43,033 nucleotides of DNA from Seleniivibrio woodruffii (GCF_029267515.1 NZ_JAJUIS010000013.1:1-43033); one strand, 5' to 3'; positions 8,676 through 17,765 are shown, counted from the stretch's first letter. The notes: a model not told the origin generated them from the sequence alone. A program made the numbers and translations.

Positions 8676-8705
8676 TTTTCACCTCATGCCTTTCATTGGT
8701 TGTGT

Positions 8706-8734
8706 ATAATAACTTTTAAGCGGTTCAATATCAA
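8706..8734 (-). promoter_or_regulatory. accA operon promoter
   Basis: On the minus strand TTGATA (8729-8734) and TATTAT (8706-8711) are 17 bases apart, close to the sigma-70 consensus. Transcription would start near 8699, about 24 bases upstream of the accA ATG. Confidence 0.65.
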
Positions 8735-8759
8735 GGAATAAAATATAAGCTATTACGGG

Positions 8760-8790
8760 ACAAAAGAAAGCCCGCAGAAAACCGCGGGCT
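8760..8790 (-). terminator. terminator after the DsbC-like gene and its repeat
   Basis: Seven-base arms agcccgc (8769-8775) and gcgggct (8784-8790) enclose an eight-base loop. Read on the minus strand the stem is followed by TTTCTTTTG. It lies downstream of the DsbC-like gene and of the palindromic repeat at 8806-8929, so that repeat would be transcribed as 3' untranslated RNA. Confidence 0.75.
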
Positions 8791-8805
8791 CGTATCTTAA
8801 ATCCC

Positions 8806-8929
8806 ATTGCTGTTTAGATGCAAGCAGTACAAGGAAAGTCTTTTGAGAGGGCTGCGAGCATACATTGCAAGTATGTGAGCAGTTCCGAAAAAGACCTGAC
8901 GCCGTAATGCGAAGCATATAAACGGCAAT
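8806..8929 (-). repeat. imperfect palindromic element R1, copy A
   Basis: A 124-bp element whose ends form a 16-bp inverted repeat with two mismatches: attgctgtttagatgc (8806-8821) and gcatataaacggcaat (8914-8929). Inside are a second paired stretch (gtctttt with aaaagac) and a central hairpin with arms catac and gtatg. It begins four bases past the stop codon of the DsbC-like gene. The same layout, with shared unpaired motifs but altered stems, recurs at 35190-35310 in the same orientation. Details are given in the findings. Function is unknown; a mobile miniature element or a structured 3' RNA are both possible. Confidence 0.7.
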
Positions 8930-8932
8930 ATG

Positions 8933-9775
8933 TTATTTCATGTCGCGTATAGCCATCTCGTACATATCAGGATTAAATCCACCTACCCCTTTACCGTTAA
9001 AGAAAATATGCGGAGTGCCTGTGATACCCAGAGATGAGGCATATTTAGCCTGCGCATCAACTTTGGCGGCGATCTCTTTAGAGTTCACAAGGCTTTTGAA
9101 TTTTGCTGGATTGCCGGATTTTGCAGCGAATATTTCAACAATCTGAGCATCGGTTTTGGAATCGGTCGCCTGATCTGTTGAATAGAGTGCATCGGAAAAA
9201 TCTTTGCCGAGAGAAAGACCGGCTTCAAATATTTTTGAATAGATGGGTGCTTTCGGGTGGATAGCAAGGGGAAGAGCTATCATGTATACGGCTGCGTCGG
9301 GTTTAGCCTGTGCCAGCATACCTCTGAGAACAGCGTGAGCCTTGCGGCAGTATGGGCACTGGAAATCGCTTACAACAACGATGGTGTTTTTCGCGCCTTT
9401 CTTACCGTCGAAAAGGGTTGCTTTTGAAAGATCGATGTTAGTTTTGGGTGTTGAGCTGTATACAAGTGCATCCTTGATGCTTACGTTGTTTGAAGCGTTA
9501 ACAATTTCAGGAATTATGTATTTGCCGTCGGAGAACATGTACTGTTCCTGACTTCTCTTTGTCTTGGTGTCTGTGATTGAAATTTTGATAAAATAGAGAC
9601 CTGTGGGTTCGTTGAGTTTCTTCACCACTGTAACAGTGGGAACAAGATTTGTAAGGTTCTGGCTTTTAAAGAAATTTTTCATGCTGGTTTCGAGACCCGT
9701 TTTAACGTCGGCCGCGAAAGCGTTAAGAGAGAGAGCCAGTAAAAGGACTGTCAGTACAGCCGTGATTCTTTTCAT
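8933..9775 (-). CDS. periplasmic thioredoxin-fold thiol:disulfide protein (DsbC/DsbA-like)
   Basis: A secreted thioredoxin-fold protein of 280 residues. The ATG at 9775 is chosen because it follows GGAGG by six bases and begins the signal peptide (MKRITAVLTVLLLALSLNAFA). After an N-terminal region of about 100 residues comes the active site CPYC (Cys140 and Cys143) in SDFQCPYCRKAH and the cis-proline loop GTPHIFFNG. The general build, N-terminal domain plus thioredoxin domain with an inserted helical part, resembles DsbC/DsbG-type isomerases or DsbA-like oxidases. Which redox role it plays cannot be told, and no DsbD or DsbB partner is nearby. Such a protein could assist folding of exported proteins including cytochromes. 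Confidence 0.85.
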   Translation of the reverse strand: MKRITAVLTVLLLALSLNAFAADVKTGLETSMKNFFKSQNLTNLVPTVTVVKKLNEPTGLYFIKISITDTKTKRSQEQYMFSDGKYIIPEIVNASNNVSIKDALVYSSTPKTNIDLSKATLFDGKKGAKNTIVVVSDFQCPYCRKAHAVLRGMLAQAKPDAAVYMIALPLAIHPKAPIYSKIFEAGLSLGKDFSDALYSTDQATDSKTDAQIVEIFAAKSGNPAKFKSLVNSKEIAAKVDAQAKYASSLGITGTPHIFFNGKGVGGFNPDMYEMAIRDMK

Positions 9776-9801
9776 TTTTTCCTCCGAAATGGAATGACGG
9801 G

Positions 9802-9831
9802 AATATACACCCGCCATATATGACAGAGCAA
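9802..9831 (-). promoter_or_regulatory. putative promoter of the DsbC-like gene
   Basis: On the minus strand TTGCTC (9826-9831) and TATATT (9802-9807) are 18 bases apart, within the divergent region shared with ileS. The -10 box is good and the -35 box is partial. Confidence 0.4.
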
Positions 9832-9934
9832 CACTTTTTTTAGTTCATTTGTTCCATCTGGACTTGATTAATAAAGTATTTGGTGTTAAAAATTGCGTTC
9901 AATTCTTTCTTTCGAATCTCAAGGAGTTTTTTAG

Positions 9935-12739
9935 ATGGACTACAAAGATACCCTGAATCTCCCCCAAACGGAATTTCCCATGAAGGCGAGCCTCACTGTC
10001 AAGGAACCGGAACGCCTTAAAAAATGGGAAGAGGAAAAGGCGTATGAGAAAATGCTGTCCGCAAGAGACAGAAACAACCCATACATACTCCACGACGGAC
10101 CTCCCTATGCAAACGGCGAAATTCACATCGGACACGCTCTTAACAAGATTCTGAAAGATATTATAGTTAAATTGAAAGCATTTGAAGGATACTACACTCC
10201 CTACGTACCCGGATGGGACTGCCACGGTCTGCCCATTGAACTGCAGGTTGACAAAAAACTCGGCAGCAAAAAGCAAGGCATGACAAAATCCGAGATACGG
10301 AAGGAATGCCGCAGCTACGCCGACAAGTTCATCGACCTCCAGAGACAGGGCTTCAAGCGTCTGGGCGGTTTCGGCGACTGGGATCATCCTTATATTACTA
10401 TGGACTATAAATACGAGGCGAAGACTTTACAGGAACTCTACCGTTTCTTCGACAACGGCGGCGTTTTCAAAGGTCTTAAACCCGTTTACTGGTGTACGTC
10501 ATGCGTTACGGCGCTTGCGGAAGCCGAAGTTGAATACGATAACCACACGTCAACTTCCGTATACGTTAAATTTCCCATGAAGGATGCTTTCAAGGCAAAA
10601 TTCGGTCTCGCCGAAACCGACAAAGTATCCGCAGTGATATGGACGACGACTCCGTGGACGCTCCCTGCAAACCTCGGAATATGCGCCAACGCTGAGCTTG
10701 AATACTCAATCATCAAAATCACCGACACCTGCAACAAAAACCTTGCAGTCGGCGAATATATAATTGTTGCAACCGACCTCATCAAAGGACTGAACGAAGA
10801 GTTCCATATCCACGGATTTGAAACAGTAAAAGTGTTCTTCGGAACGGAGCTTGAGCGCGTAGAGTTTAAACACTGCTTCTACGACAGGCTGTCGCTGGGA
10901 ATCCTCGGCGACCACGTTACGCTGGATGCAGGTACCGGACTTGTGCACACAGCACCCGGTCACGGTCAGGAAGACTACGAAGTCGGGCTTAAATACGGGC
11001 TTGAGATACTCAACCCCGTTGACGACAGAGGATTTTACAAGCGCAACGTGGAGATATTCGCGGAGCAGAGCATATATAAAGCGGGCAAAGAGATAGTCAC
11101 CATGATGGACGAGCAGGGAAGTCTGCTTTCAAGCGGCGACATAAACCACTCATACCCCCACTGCTGGCGCTGCAAACACCCCGTGATATTCCGTGCCACA
11201 CCCCAGTGGTTCATCGGCATGGAGCGCAACGACCTGCGCAAAAAGACCCTTTCGGAGATTAAAAAGGTGCGCTGGACACCCGTGTGGGGAGAAAACCGCA
11301 TCACATCCATGATAGAGAACCGTCCCGACTGGTGTATCTCACGCCAGAGAACGTGGGGCGTACCCATCGCCGTTTTCCTCTGTGAGGACTGCGACGAGAT
11401 AATCATCAACAAAGAGATACAGGAACGCGTTCTGTCGGCTTTCCGCGAACACGGAGCCGATGCGTGGTTCGACAACGAAAACTCCGCTTTCATACCCGAA
11501 GGCACGAAATGCCCCAAATGCGGCGGCACACACTTTAAGAAGGAAACTGACATCCTCGACGTATGGTTTGACTCAGGCACATCCCACTCCGCCGTTCTTG
11601 AAGAAAGAGACGAGCTTTCATGGCCTGCGAACATGTACCTTGAAGGTTCCGACCAGCACAGAGGATGGTTCCACAGTTCTATCCTTGAAAGCGTCGGCAC
11701 ACGCGGCACAGCACCATATAAAGAGGTGCTCACCCACGGTTTCGTCGTTGACGGAAAAGGACGCAAAATGTCGAAATCCGTTGGCAACGTCGTTTCGCCC
11801 GCCGAGATAATCAACAAATACGGCGCAGAGGTTCTGCGTCTCTGGGTTTCCGCAGAGGATTACTCAGAAGACATCAGAATATCCGACGACATCATAAACC
11901 GACTGGTGGAATCATACAGAAAGATACGCAACACTGCGCGTTATCTGCTTGGAAACCTGTACGATTTCAACCCCGACACAGATATGACGGAATTTAAAGA
12001 TATGCTCGACCTCGACCGTTTCGCCCTTTCAAGATGGCAGACGGTGAAAAAGCGTATCTATGAGGCATACGACAGATATCAGCTCCACGTCTTCTATCAC
12101 TCGTTCCTGAACTTCTGCATAAACGACCTGTCGTCCTTCTATCTGGACATACTGAAAGACAGGCTGTACGCATACAAACCCGCATCACGGGAAAGACGTT
12201 CCGCGCAGACCGCCATGTATACCATCCTTAAAGAGATGGCAGAGGTCATGGCTCCCGTACTGTCCTTCACCGCGGATGAGATATACGAATACATGCCCGC
12301 ATGTTCATCCAAAAAGGAGAATATCTTCATGGAAATGTTCGCACCCGCCGTTGAATATGACGATGCGGAAAACGCAGCGAAATGGCAGAAGATACTTGAA
12401 GTGCGCAAAGAGGTTACGAAAGCCCTTGAGGTGGCGAGAGCCGCAAAGGTAATCGGTCACCCGCTGGATGCCGACGTTGTTATAGGCGTTGACGAAGACA
12501 CCAAAAAATATCTCACAGCCGACGAAGGTATAGAGAGAATATTCATCGTTTCCGAAGTGCGTTTCGAAGACCCCGCGGCAATGACAGACTGCCACGTTTC
12601 CGAAGACGGAAAGGTAAAAGTTAAGGTAGCCGTGTCCTCAAACGGAAAATGTGAAAGATGCTGGACAAAATCGTCCACCATAGGACATAACCCCGAACAT
12701 CCGACACTTTGCAAAAGATGTGCCGAGGCGCTTTCATGA
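9935..12739 (+). CDS. ileS: isoleucine--tRNA ligase
   Basis: IleRS charges tRNA-Ile and edits mis-activated valine. The 934-residue protein is a full-length class Ia enzyme. The HIGH motif is at residues 64-67 (GEIHIGH) and KMSKS at 611-615. The editing domain (about 190-390) includes WTTTPWTLPANL and GLVHTAPGHGQEDYEVG, and DVWFDSGTSH precedes the second half of the catalytic site. The C-terminal zinc finger has KCERCW and LCKRCAEAL, the type found in the bacterial clade of the enzyme. The ATG follows AAGGAG by eight bases. It leads an operon with lspA and purH. There is no T-box leader in the 159-base upstream gap. Confidence 0.98.
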   Translation: MDYKDTLNLPQTEFPMKASLTVKEPERLKKWEEEKAYEKMLSARDRNNPYILHDGPPYANGEIHIGHALNKILKDIIVKLKAFEGYYTPYVPGWDCHGLPIELQVDKKLGSKKQGMTKSEIRKECRSYADKFIDLQRQGFKRLGGFGDWDHPYITMDYKYEAKTLQELYRFFDNGGVFKGLKPVYWCTSCVTALAEAEVEYDNHTSTSVYVKFPMKDAFKAKFGLAETDKVSAVIWTTTPWTLPANLGICANAELEYSIIKITDTCNKNLAVGEYIIVATDLIKGLNEEFHIHGFETVKVFFGTELERVEFKHCFYDRLSLGILGDHVTLDAGTGLVHTAPGHGQEDYEVGLKYGLEILNPVDDRGFYKRNVEIFAEQSIYKAGKEIVTMMDEQGSLLSSGDINHSYPHCWRCKHPVIFRATPQWFIGMERNDLRKKTLSEIKKVRWTPVWGENRITSMIENRPDWCISRQRTWGVPIAVFLCEDCDEIIINKEIQERVLSAFREHGADAWFDNENSAFIPEGTKCPKCGGTHFKKETDILDVWFDSGTSHSAVLEERDELSWPANMYLEGSDQHRGWFHSSILESVGTRGTAPYKEVLTHGFVVDGKGRKMSKSVGNVVSPAEIINKYGAEVLRLWVSAEDYSEDIRISDDIINRLVESYRKIRNTARYLLGNLYDFNPDTDMTEFKDMLDLDRFALSRWQTVKKRIYEAYDRYQLHVFYHSFLNFCINDLSSFYLDILKDRLYAYKPASRERRSAQTAMYTILKEMAEVMAPVLSFTADEIYEYMPACSSKKENIFMEMFAPAVEYDDAENAAKWQKILEVRKEVTKALEVARAAKVIGHPLDADVVIGVDEDTKKYLTADEGIERIFIVSEVRFEDPAAMTDCHVSEDGKVKVKVAVSSNGKCERCWTKSSTIGHNPEHPTLCKRCAEALS

Positions 12740-13224
12740 TGAAAAAAGCAATGATAGCACTTGCACTCGCCGTAGTCGTCCTTGACCAGTGGACAAAAGC
12801 GTATATTGTGAAGAACTTCATTCTCCACGAATCGCGCCCAGTCATAGACGGTTTCTTCGATATCACATACATACTGAACCCCGGTGCGGCGTTCGGCTTT
12901 CTCGGCAGGCTGCCGGAAACCTACCGCAAGATGTTCTTCATCGCGGTTACCATTCTGGCAATATCATGTGTGGCTTACCTTCTCATCAAAGAAAAAGGGA
13001 TGAAACTCCGCCTTTTTTCATATACTCTTGTATTGGCGGGAGCTGTGGGTAACTTCATCGACAGGCTCTTTGTGGGAAAGGTGGTTGACTTTCTGCTGTT
13101 CTATTACAAAACATGGCAGTGGCCGGCGTTCAATGTCGCGGATATCGCTATCTCGACCGGCATCGGGCTTCTGCTGCTGGACTATATATTCATAAAGAGG
13201 AGCACAAATGAGAATAATGCCTAA
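12736..13224 (+). CDS. lspA: prolipoprotein signal peptidase (signal peptidase II)
   Basis: LspA is an inner-membrane aspartyl peptidase that removes signal peptides from lipid-modified prolipoproteins. The start is taken at 12736 (162 residues), where ATG overlaps the ileS stop by four bases; a second ATG follows at once. Earlier in-frame ATGs lie inside ileS. There are four predicted membrane helices. Motifs are DQWTKAYIV, LNPGAAFGFLG, the first catalytic Asp in AGAVGNFIDRL followed by VVDFL, and the second in FNVADIAISTG. The ileS-lspA pairing is common in bacteria. The two lipobox-bearing metallophosphoesterases further along would be substrates. Confidence 0.96.
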   Translation: MMKKAMIALALAVVVLDQWTKAYIVKNFILHESRPVIDGFFDITYILNPGAAFGFLGRLPETYRKMFFIAVTILAISCVAYLLIKEKGMKLRLFSYTLVLAGAVGNFIDRLFVGKVVDFLLFYYKTWQWPAFNVADIAISTGIGLLLLDYIFIKRSTNENNA

Positions 13225-14752
13225 AACCGCTCTCATCAGCGTTTCCGACAAGGGCGGCATCGTAGACTTCGCAAAAGGTCTCAAAAAACACGGCGTAAAG
13301 ATCATTTCCACGGGAGGAACCGCAAAACTGCTCGCAGACAGCGGTGTGGAGATAATTGAAATTTCCGAGTTCACAGGATTCCCCGAAATGCTTGACGGCA
13401 GAGTGAAAACTCTCCACCCGAAAGTACACGGAGGCATACTTAACATCCGTGACAACGCGAAACATCAGGCAACCATGAAAGAACACGATCTTGAAAACAT
13501 CGACATGGTTGTTGTGAACCTCTATCCGTTCGAAGCCACAGTTGCAAAAGGCGCAGAGCACGACGAAGTTGTTGAAAACATCGACATCGGCGGTCCCTCT
13601 ATGATCCGTTCCGCAGCGAAAAACCACAAGTTCGTGGCTGTCGTGGTGGACAACAACGACTTTTCAAGAATACTCTCCGAAATGGATAACGGCGGTACCG
13701 AGCTTGAAACCCGTATCGACCTCGCAAGAAAAGCGTATTCCCACACAGGCGTTTATGACTCCATAATCGCTTCGTATTTCAATAAAAAACTCGGCGTTAA
13801 ATTCCCTGAGGAGATAGCTATCCCCGCGCGCAAAAAACAGCCTATGCGCTACGGCGAAAACCCCCATCAGGATTCAGCGTTCTACGTTAAGCCCCTTGTG
13901 AACGAAGTAAGCGTTGCCACAGGCAGACAGCTTCAGGGCAAAGAGCTTTCATTCAACAACATAGTAGACATCCACGCAACCCTTGAGCTTGTGAAAGAGT
14001 TCAAAGAACCCGCGGTTGCAATCATAAAACACACTAACCCCTGCGGCTGCGCAACAGGCGACAACGTTTACGAAGCATACCTGAAAGCCCTTGAGTGCGA
14101 CCCGGTATCCGCTTTCGGCGGAATCGTGGGAGTTAACCGCGAAGTTGACAAAAAGCTGGCTGAAAAACTCGGGGAACTCTTCCTTGAAGTGGTTCTCGCA
14201 CCCTCTTTCACAGAGGAAGCAAAAGAGTTCTTCGCCGCTAAAAAGAACCTTCGCCTTATCGAACTCGGCGATATTTACGGCGCAAGGGACTCTGAACTCG
14301 ATATCAAAAACGTAACGGGCGGTATTCTTCTGCAAGACCGCGACCTGCACGAAATCAAAGATATCAGAAGCCTCCCCGTGCCCACCAAAAGAAAACCTAC
14401 AGACTTTGAATACAAAGCTATGGATTTCGCATGGAAGGTTGCAAAACACGTTAAATCCAACGCCATCGTTTACACCACAGACGACAGAACCATAGGTGTG
14501 GGCGCAGGACAGATGAGCCGTGTAGATTCCTCCAAAATCGCCGCAAGCAAAGCCAGAGCCGAGCTTAAAGGCACCGTTATGTCTTCCGACGCATTCTTCC
14601 CATTCAGAGACAGCGTGGACGAAGCGGCAGGCAGAGGCATCACAGCCATTATCTCACCCGGAGGATCCATCAGGGATGAGGAAGTTATCAAAGCCGCAGA
14701 CGAGCACGGCATCGCCATGGTCTTCACCGGCGTGAGACACTTCAAACACTAA
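13208..14752 (+). CDS. purH: bifunctional AICAR transformylase / IMP cyclohydrolase
   Basis: PurH carries out the last two steps of de novo IMP synthesis. The 514-residue protein has the MGS-like IMP cyclohydrolase domain (about 1-200; TALISVSDKGG, STGGTAKLL, VKTLHPKVHGGIL, NIDIGGPSMIRSAAKN) and the AICAR formyltransferase domain (about 200-514; RYGENPHQDSAFY, QGKELSFNNI, the catalytic IKHTNPCGCA and SDAFFPFRDSVD). The ATG at 13208 follows AGAGGAG by six bases and overlaps the end of lspA by 17 bases. It ends the ileS-lspA-purH unit. A repeat and a terminator follow. Confidence 0.98.
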   Translation: MRIMPKTALISVSDKGGIVDFAKGLKKHGVKIISTGGTAKLLADSGVEIIEISEFTGFPEMLDGRVKTLHPKVHGGILNIRDNAKHQATMKEHDLENIDMVVVNLYPFEATVAKGAEHDEVVENIDIGGPSMIRSAAKNHKFVAVVVDNNDFSRILSEMDNGGTELETRIDLARKAYSHTGVYDSIIASYFNKKLGVKFPEEIAIPARKKQPMRYGENPHQDSAFYVKPLVNEVSVATGRQLQGKELSFNNIVDIHATLELVKEFKEPAVAIIKHTNPCGCATGDNVYEAYLKALECDPVSAFGGIVGVNREVDKKLAEKLGELFLEVVLAPSFTEEAKEFFAAKKNLRLIELGDIYGARDSELDIKNVTGGILLQDRDLHEIKDIRSLPVPTKRKPTDFEYKAMDFAWKVAKHVKSNAIVYTTDDRTIGVGAGQMSRVDSSKIAASKARAELKGTVMSSDAFFPFRDSVDEAAGRGITAIISPGGSIRDEEVIKAADEHGIAMVFTGVRHFKH

Positions 14753-14762
14753 AAATTAAATA

Positions 14763-14840
14763 ATGAGATTGCCGCGTCGCTACGCTCCCCGCAATGACCG
14801 GAAAACGTCTCTGCGAGGAGGGACGACGAAGCAGTCTCAT
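14763..14840. repeat. palindromic repeat R2, copy 1
   Basis: A 78-bp imperfect inverted repeat between purH and its terminator. The outer arms are atgagattgccgcgtcg at the left and cgacgaagcagtctcat at the right, matching at 14 of 17 positions. An internal pair of segments (ctccccgcaatgac and cgtctctgcgaggag) also partly pairs. Relatives occur at 22648-22784 and 39611-39675. It resembles GAGATTGCTTCG...GAAGCAATCTC palindromes seen in many bacterial genomes. Confidence 0.75.
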
Positions 14841-14860
14841 AAATAGATGAATAATATCAG

Positions 14861-14898
14861 AAAATCCTCGCATACAAACCTAATAGCGGGGATTTTTT
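14861..14898 (+). terminator. purH operon terminator
   Basis: The stem aaaatcctcgc (14861-14871) pairs with gcggggatttt (14886-14896), with one G-T wobble, and ends in a T run (14893-14898). It closes the ileS-lspA-purH unit and precedes purD by 26 bases. Confidence 0.8.
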
Positions 14899-14923
14899 GT
14901 ATACCACATAAAAGGAGATGACG

Positions 14924-16213
14924 ATGAAAGTCCTTGTTATAGGCTCAGGCGGAAGAGAACACGCCCTGTGCTGGAAAATAGCGCAAAGCCCCCTTGTGGC
15001 AAAGATTTATGCCGCACCCGGCAACGGCGGAACTCACCTTGAGAACAAGACCGAGAACATCGCCATAGAAGCGACCGACATTAAAAAACTGCTGGATTTC
15101 GCACTGACAGAGAAAATAGACCTGACGGTTGTCGGTCCCGAAGATCCCCTTGCCGCGGGCATTGTGGATATCTTTGAAGATAACGGACTGAGGGTTTTCG
15201 GTCCCTGCAAGGCGGCGGCACAGCTTGAAGCGAGCAAAGCCTTTGCAAAAGATGTCATGATAAAGGCGGGCATCCCCACTGCAAAATACGGTGAGTTCAC
15301 CGATTACGAATCAGCAAAAAACTATGTCCACGAACACGGAGCCCCCATAGTCGTTAAAGCTGACGGGCTTGCCGCAGGAAAAGGCGTTACGGTGGCTATG
15401 ACCTTTGAAGAAGCTCTGAAAGCTCTGGAAGAGATTTTTATAGACAGCGTTTTCGGCGATGCCGGAAGCAAGGTAGTTATTGAGGAGTTCCTTCTGGGCG
15501 AAGAGGCTTCATACCTCGCCTTCACCGACGGAAAAACGGTTCTGCCCATGGTCACAAGTCAGGATCACAAAGCTGTTTACGACGGCGACAAAGGACCCAA
15601 CACAGGCGGAATGGGCGCATATTCACCTGCACCTGTGGTAACTCCCGAACTGTTTGACAGAGTTACGAAAGAGATTGCATACCCCCTCATAAAAACCATG
15701 GCAAAGGACGGAATCGTCTTCAAAGGTATAATCTACGCGGGGCTCATGATACATAACGGTCAGCCCAAAGTGCTTGAGTTCAACGCGCGTTTCGGCGACC
15801 CGGAAACACAGCCTGTGCTTTCACGCCTGAAATCAGACATTATACCTGTTTTCCTCGCCTGTACAGACCAGACCATTGACAAGGTTGAGATAGAGTGGAG
15901 CGACAACCCCACCGTATGCGTGGTGATGGCTTCCGGCGGCTATCCCAAAGACTATAAGAAAGGCTATGAGATATCAGGTATAGCCGAAGCAGACAAAATT
16001 GAAGGCGTTAAGGTTTTCCACGCAGGTACAGCAGACAGAGACGGCAAGACCGTCAACACAGGCGGACGCGTTCTTGGTGTCACAGCCATCGGCGACACTC
16101 TGGAAGAGACCATCAAAACGGCATACAAAGCGGTTGAAAAGATACACTGGACAGACGTACACTACAGAAAAGATATCGGAGCAAAGGCTCTCAGGAGGCT
16201 GAAAGGTGAGTAA
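14924..16213 (+). CDS. purD: phosphoribosylamine--glycine ligase
   Basis: PurD (GAR synthetase) joins phosphoribosylamine and glycine in purine synthesis. I take the ATG at 14924 (429 residues) because AAAGGAG sits seven bases upstream; the ATG at 14918 directly abuts that site and is too close to use it. Motifs are GSGGREHALCWKI at the N-terminus, VVKADGLAAGKGV and FLLGEEASYLAFTDG in the ATP-grasp domain, PNTGGMGAYSPAP and LEFNARFGDPETQ. It overlaps purE by eight bases, so purD, purE and the YrdC-family gene form one unit downstream of the purH terminator. Confidence 0.98.
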   Translation: MKVLVIGSGGREHALCWKIAQSPLVAKIYAAPGNGGTHLENKTENIAIEATDIKKLLDFALTEKIDLTVVGPEDPLAAGIVDIFEDNGLRVFGPCKAAAQLEASKAFAKDVMIKAGIPTAKYGEFTDYESAKNYVHEHGAPIVVKADGLAAGKGVTVAMTFEEALKALEEIFIDSVFGDAGSKVVIEEFLLGEEASYLAFTDGKTVLPMVTSQDHKAVYDGDKGPNTGGMGAYSPAPVVTPELFDRVTKEIAYPLIKTMAKDGIVFKGIIYAGLMIHNGQPKVLEFNARFGDPETQPVLSRLKSDIIPVFLACTDQTIDKVEIEWSDNPTVCVVMASGGYPKDYKKGYEISGIAEADKIEGVKVFHAGTADRDGKTVNTGGRVLGVTAIGDTLEETIKTAYKAVEKIHWTDVHYRKDIGAKALRRLKGE

Positions 16214-16700
16214 GGTCGGAATAATAATGGGCAGCAAAAGCGACTTTGACATAGCAAAGGATGCAGTTGATATCCTCAAAGGTTTCGGTATCGAATACGA
16301 AGTTATCGTTTCCAGCGCCCACAGAACACCCGAACGCACTCTGGAATGGGCAAAGACCGCCGAACAGCGCGGACTTGACGCCATAATCGCCCTCGCTGGT
16401 GCCGCTGCGCACCTCGCAGGTGTTGTGGCGAGCGAAACCAACCTCCCCGTGATAGCTGTACCCGTGTCGGCAACTTCTCTTAACGGTCTGGATGCACTGC
16501 TCTCAATGGTGCAGATGCCCGGCGGTATACCCGTTGCGACAATGGCGATAGGCAAGGCTGGAGCTAAAAACGCGGGAATCTTCGCAGGACAGATAATCGC
16601 CCGTTCAAACGCGGAAGTCGCCGTAAAAGTGGCGCAATACAAAGAAGATATGAAAGAAAAAGTCTATAAGGACAACGAAGCGGTTCAGGAAATGCTGTAA
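16206..16700 (+). CDS. purE: 5-(carboxyamino)imidazole ribonucleotide mutase
   Basis: PurE moves the carboxyl group of N5-CAIR to give CAIR. The 164-residue protein has the class I signature: GIIMGSKSDFDIA, VSSAHRTPERTLEWA, AGAAAHLAGVVA, PVIAVPVSA and LLSMVQMPGGIPVATMAIG. The start is GTG at 16206, inside the last codons of purD; the frame fits directly after this codon and no ATG lies nearby. Class I PurE requires a PurK partner, which is not in this window. The stop shares one base with the next start (TAATG). Confidence 0.96.
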   Translation: MSKVGIIMGSKSDFDIAKDAVDILKGFGIEYEVIVSSAHRTPERTLEWAKTAEQRGLDAIIALAGAAAHLAGVVASETNLPVIAVPVSATSLNGLDALLSMVQMPGGIPVATMAIGKAGAKNAGIFAGQIIARSNAEVAVKVAQYKEDMKEKVYKDNEAVQEML

Positions 16701-17293
16701 TGCTCATAGCACCATTCAGAAACGCGGAAGAAATATTCAGGCGGGCTTCCCTTTGCGGGGAGCCTGTCGTTTTCCCAACCGACACAATCTACGGCATAGG
16801 CGCGCCCATCACAGACAAAAAAGCCAATGACAAAATTTTCGACATCAAAGGCAGAGACAGGTCGAAACCTTTTCCGGTACTGGTATCCTCTTTCGGACAG
16901 GCGGCGGAACTTGCGGATTTTGACGGACAATGTCAGAAGATTATGGATTTTTTGTGGAGCAAAGGTTCTTTCACTCTGCTTTTAAAAGCAAAAAAAGAGG
17001 TTGATGACCTATATAAACTTAATGACACGATAGCGCTCCGTTTACCCCATATGTCAATTTTAAAACATTTGATTAACAAAACAGGTCCGATAAGCGCAAC
17101 AAGCGCGAACCCCAGTAGTGTCGGATATGACCCGAATGAGGGGAATATAATATTCTGTTTCAAAGACTTAGTTAACTATTTCATCATCGGCGGAAGCACA
17201 GGTTCCGTCTCCTCCGTAATCATAGACCTCACAACTCCGCAGCCCGTATTAGTCAGAGGGGATTTCGACATCAGTTGTTTAACACGTATCTGA
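16700..17293 (+). CDS. YrdC/Sua5 family threonylcarbamoyl-AMP synthase-like protein
   Basis: A 197-residue protein of the YrdC fold, close in length to E. coli TsaC. TsaC/Sua5 enzymes make threonylcarbamoyl-AMP from threonine, bicarbonate and ATP for the t6A37 modification of tRNAs. Visible motifs are PVVFPTDTIYGIGA, the ligand-binding KGRDRSKPFPVLV (Lys50, Arg52) and ISATSANPSS. YciO paralogues share the fold, so the exact enzyme is not certain. Its start codon overlaps the purE stop by one base. No terminator is obvious before the cytochrome promoter at 17322. Confidence 0.85.
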   Translation: MLIAPFRNAEEIFRRASLCGEPVVFPTDTIYGIGAPITDKKANDKIFDIKGRDRSKPFPVLVSSFGQAAELADFDGQCQKIMDFLWSKGSFTLLLKAKKEVDDLYKLNDTIALRLPHMSILKHLINKTGPISATSANPSSVGYDPNEGNIIFCFKDLVNYFIIGGSTGSVSSVIIDLTTPQPVLVRGDFDISCLTRI

Positions 17294-17321
17294 AAATGTT
17301 GTAAACGCCTAATATCCGTTA

Positions 17322-17350
17322 TTGACAGTTTCTTTAGACGGGATTAATAT
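17322..17350 (+). promoter_or_regulatory. sigma-70 type promoter of the triheme cytochrome
   Basis: TTGACA (17322-17327) and TAATAT (17345-17350) are separated by exactly 17 bases. This is the best consensus promoter in the left half of the window and would start transcription near 17357, 22 bases before the ATG. Confidence 0.85.
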
Positions 17351-17378
17351 CGTCAAACTTTTATCGAGAGGAGACATC

Positions 17379-17732
17379 ATGAAAAAAGTTATCATTTCAA
17401 TGATGGTTGTATTCGCGTTCGCACTTGTTGCCTATGCAGCCGCTAACGGTCCCGCTACAATAGACCTTGTTAAAGAGTTCAACGTAGCAGCACCCACTAA
17501 AAAAGCTGTTCAATTCCCCCACGCTGTTCACCAGTCTAAACTTCAGTGTGTTGACTGCCACATGTCTGACAAAGGCGGAGCACTGAAAAACCAGAAAACC
17601 GGCGCAGCTTTCGAACCCGCTAAACTCGGCATTAAAGGCATGAAAAACGCGGCTCACGACGATTTCTGCTGGGCTTGCCACGTTGAGAAAAAAGTTCCCC
17701 AAGGCAAATCCTGCAACAAATGCCACAAGTAA
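17379..17732 (+). CDS. periplasmic triheme c-type cytochrome (c7/PpcA-like)
   Basis: A 117-residue secreted cytochrome. The ATG at 17379 follows GAGAGGAG and starts the signal peptide (MKKVIISMMVVFAFALVAYA). The mature part of about 97 residues has three heme-binding sites: CVDCH (57-61), CWACH (97-101) and CNKCH (112-116). FPHAVH (46-51) supplies likely distal His ligands, and HDD before the second site another. The size and spacing fit the cytochrome c7 branch of the c3 family, soluble periplasmic electron carriers used in metal, sulfur or fumarate respiration in related bacteria. It is monocistronic, with its own strong promoter and terminator, so high expression is likely. Confidence 0.9.
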   Translation: MKKVIISMMVVFAFALVAYAAANGPATIDLVKEFNVAAPTKKAVQFPHAVHQSKLQCVDCHMSDKGGALKNQKTGAAFEPAKLGIKGMKNAAHDDFCWACHVEKKVPQGKSCNKCHK

Positions 17733-17765
17733 TCTGATTATTTAAGGCATTAAAAAAGGAAAAAA

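Noticed and set aside
9776-9934. T-box or attenuator upstream of ileS
   Set aside because: There is no specifier stem, no T-box core and no terminator/antiterminator pair in the 159-base gap. The cysS, thrS and pheS leaders likewise lack them.
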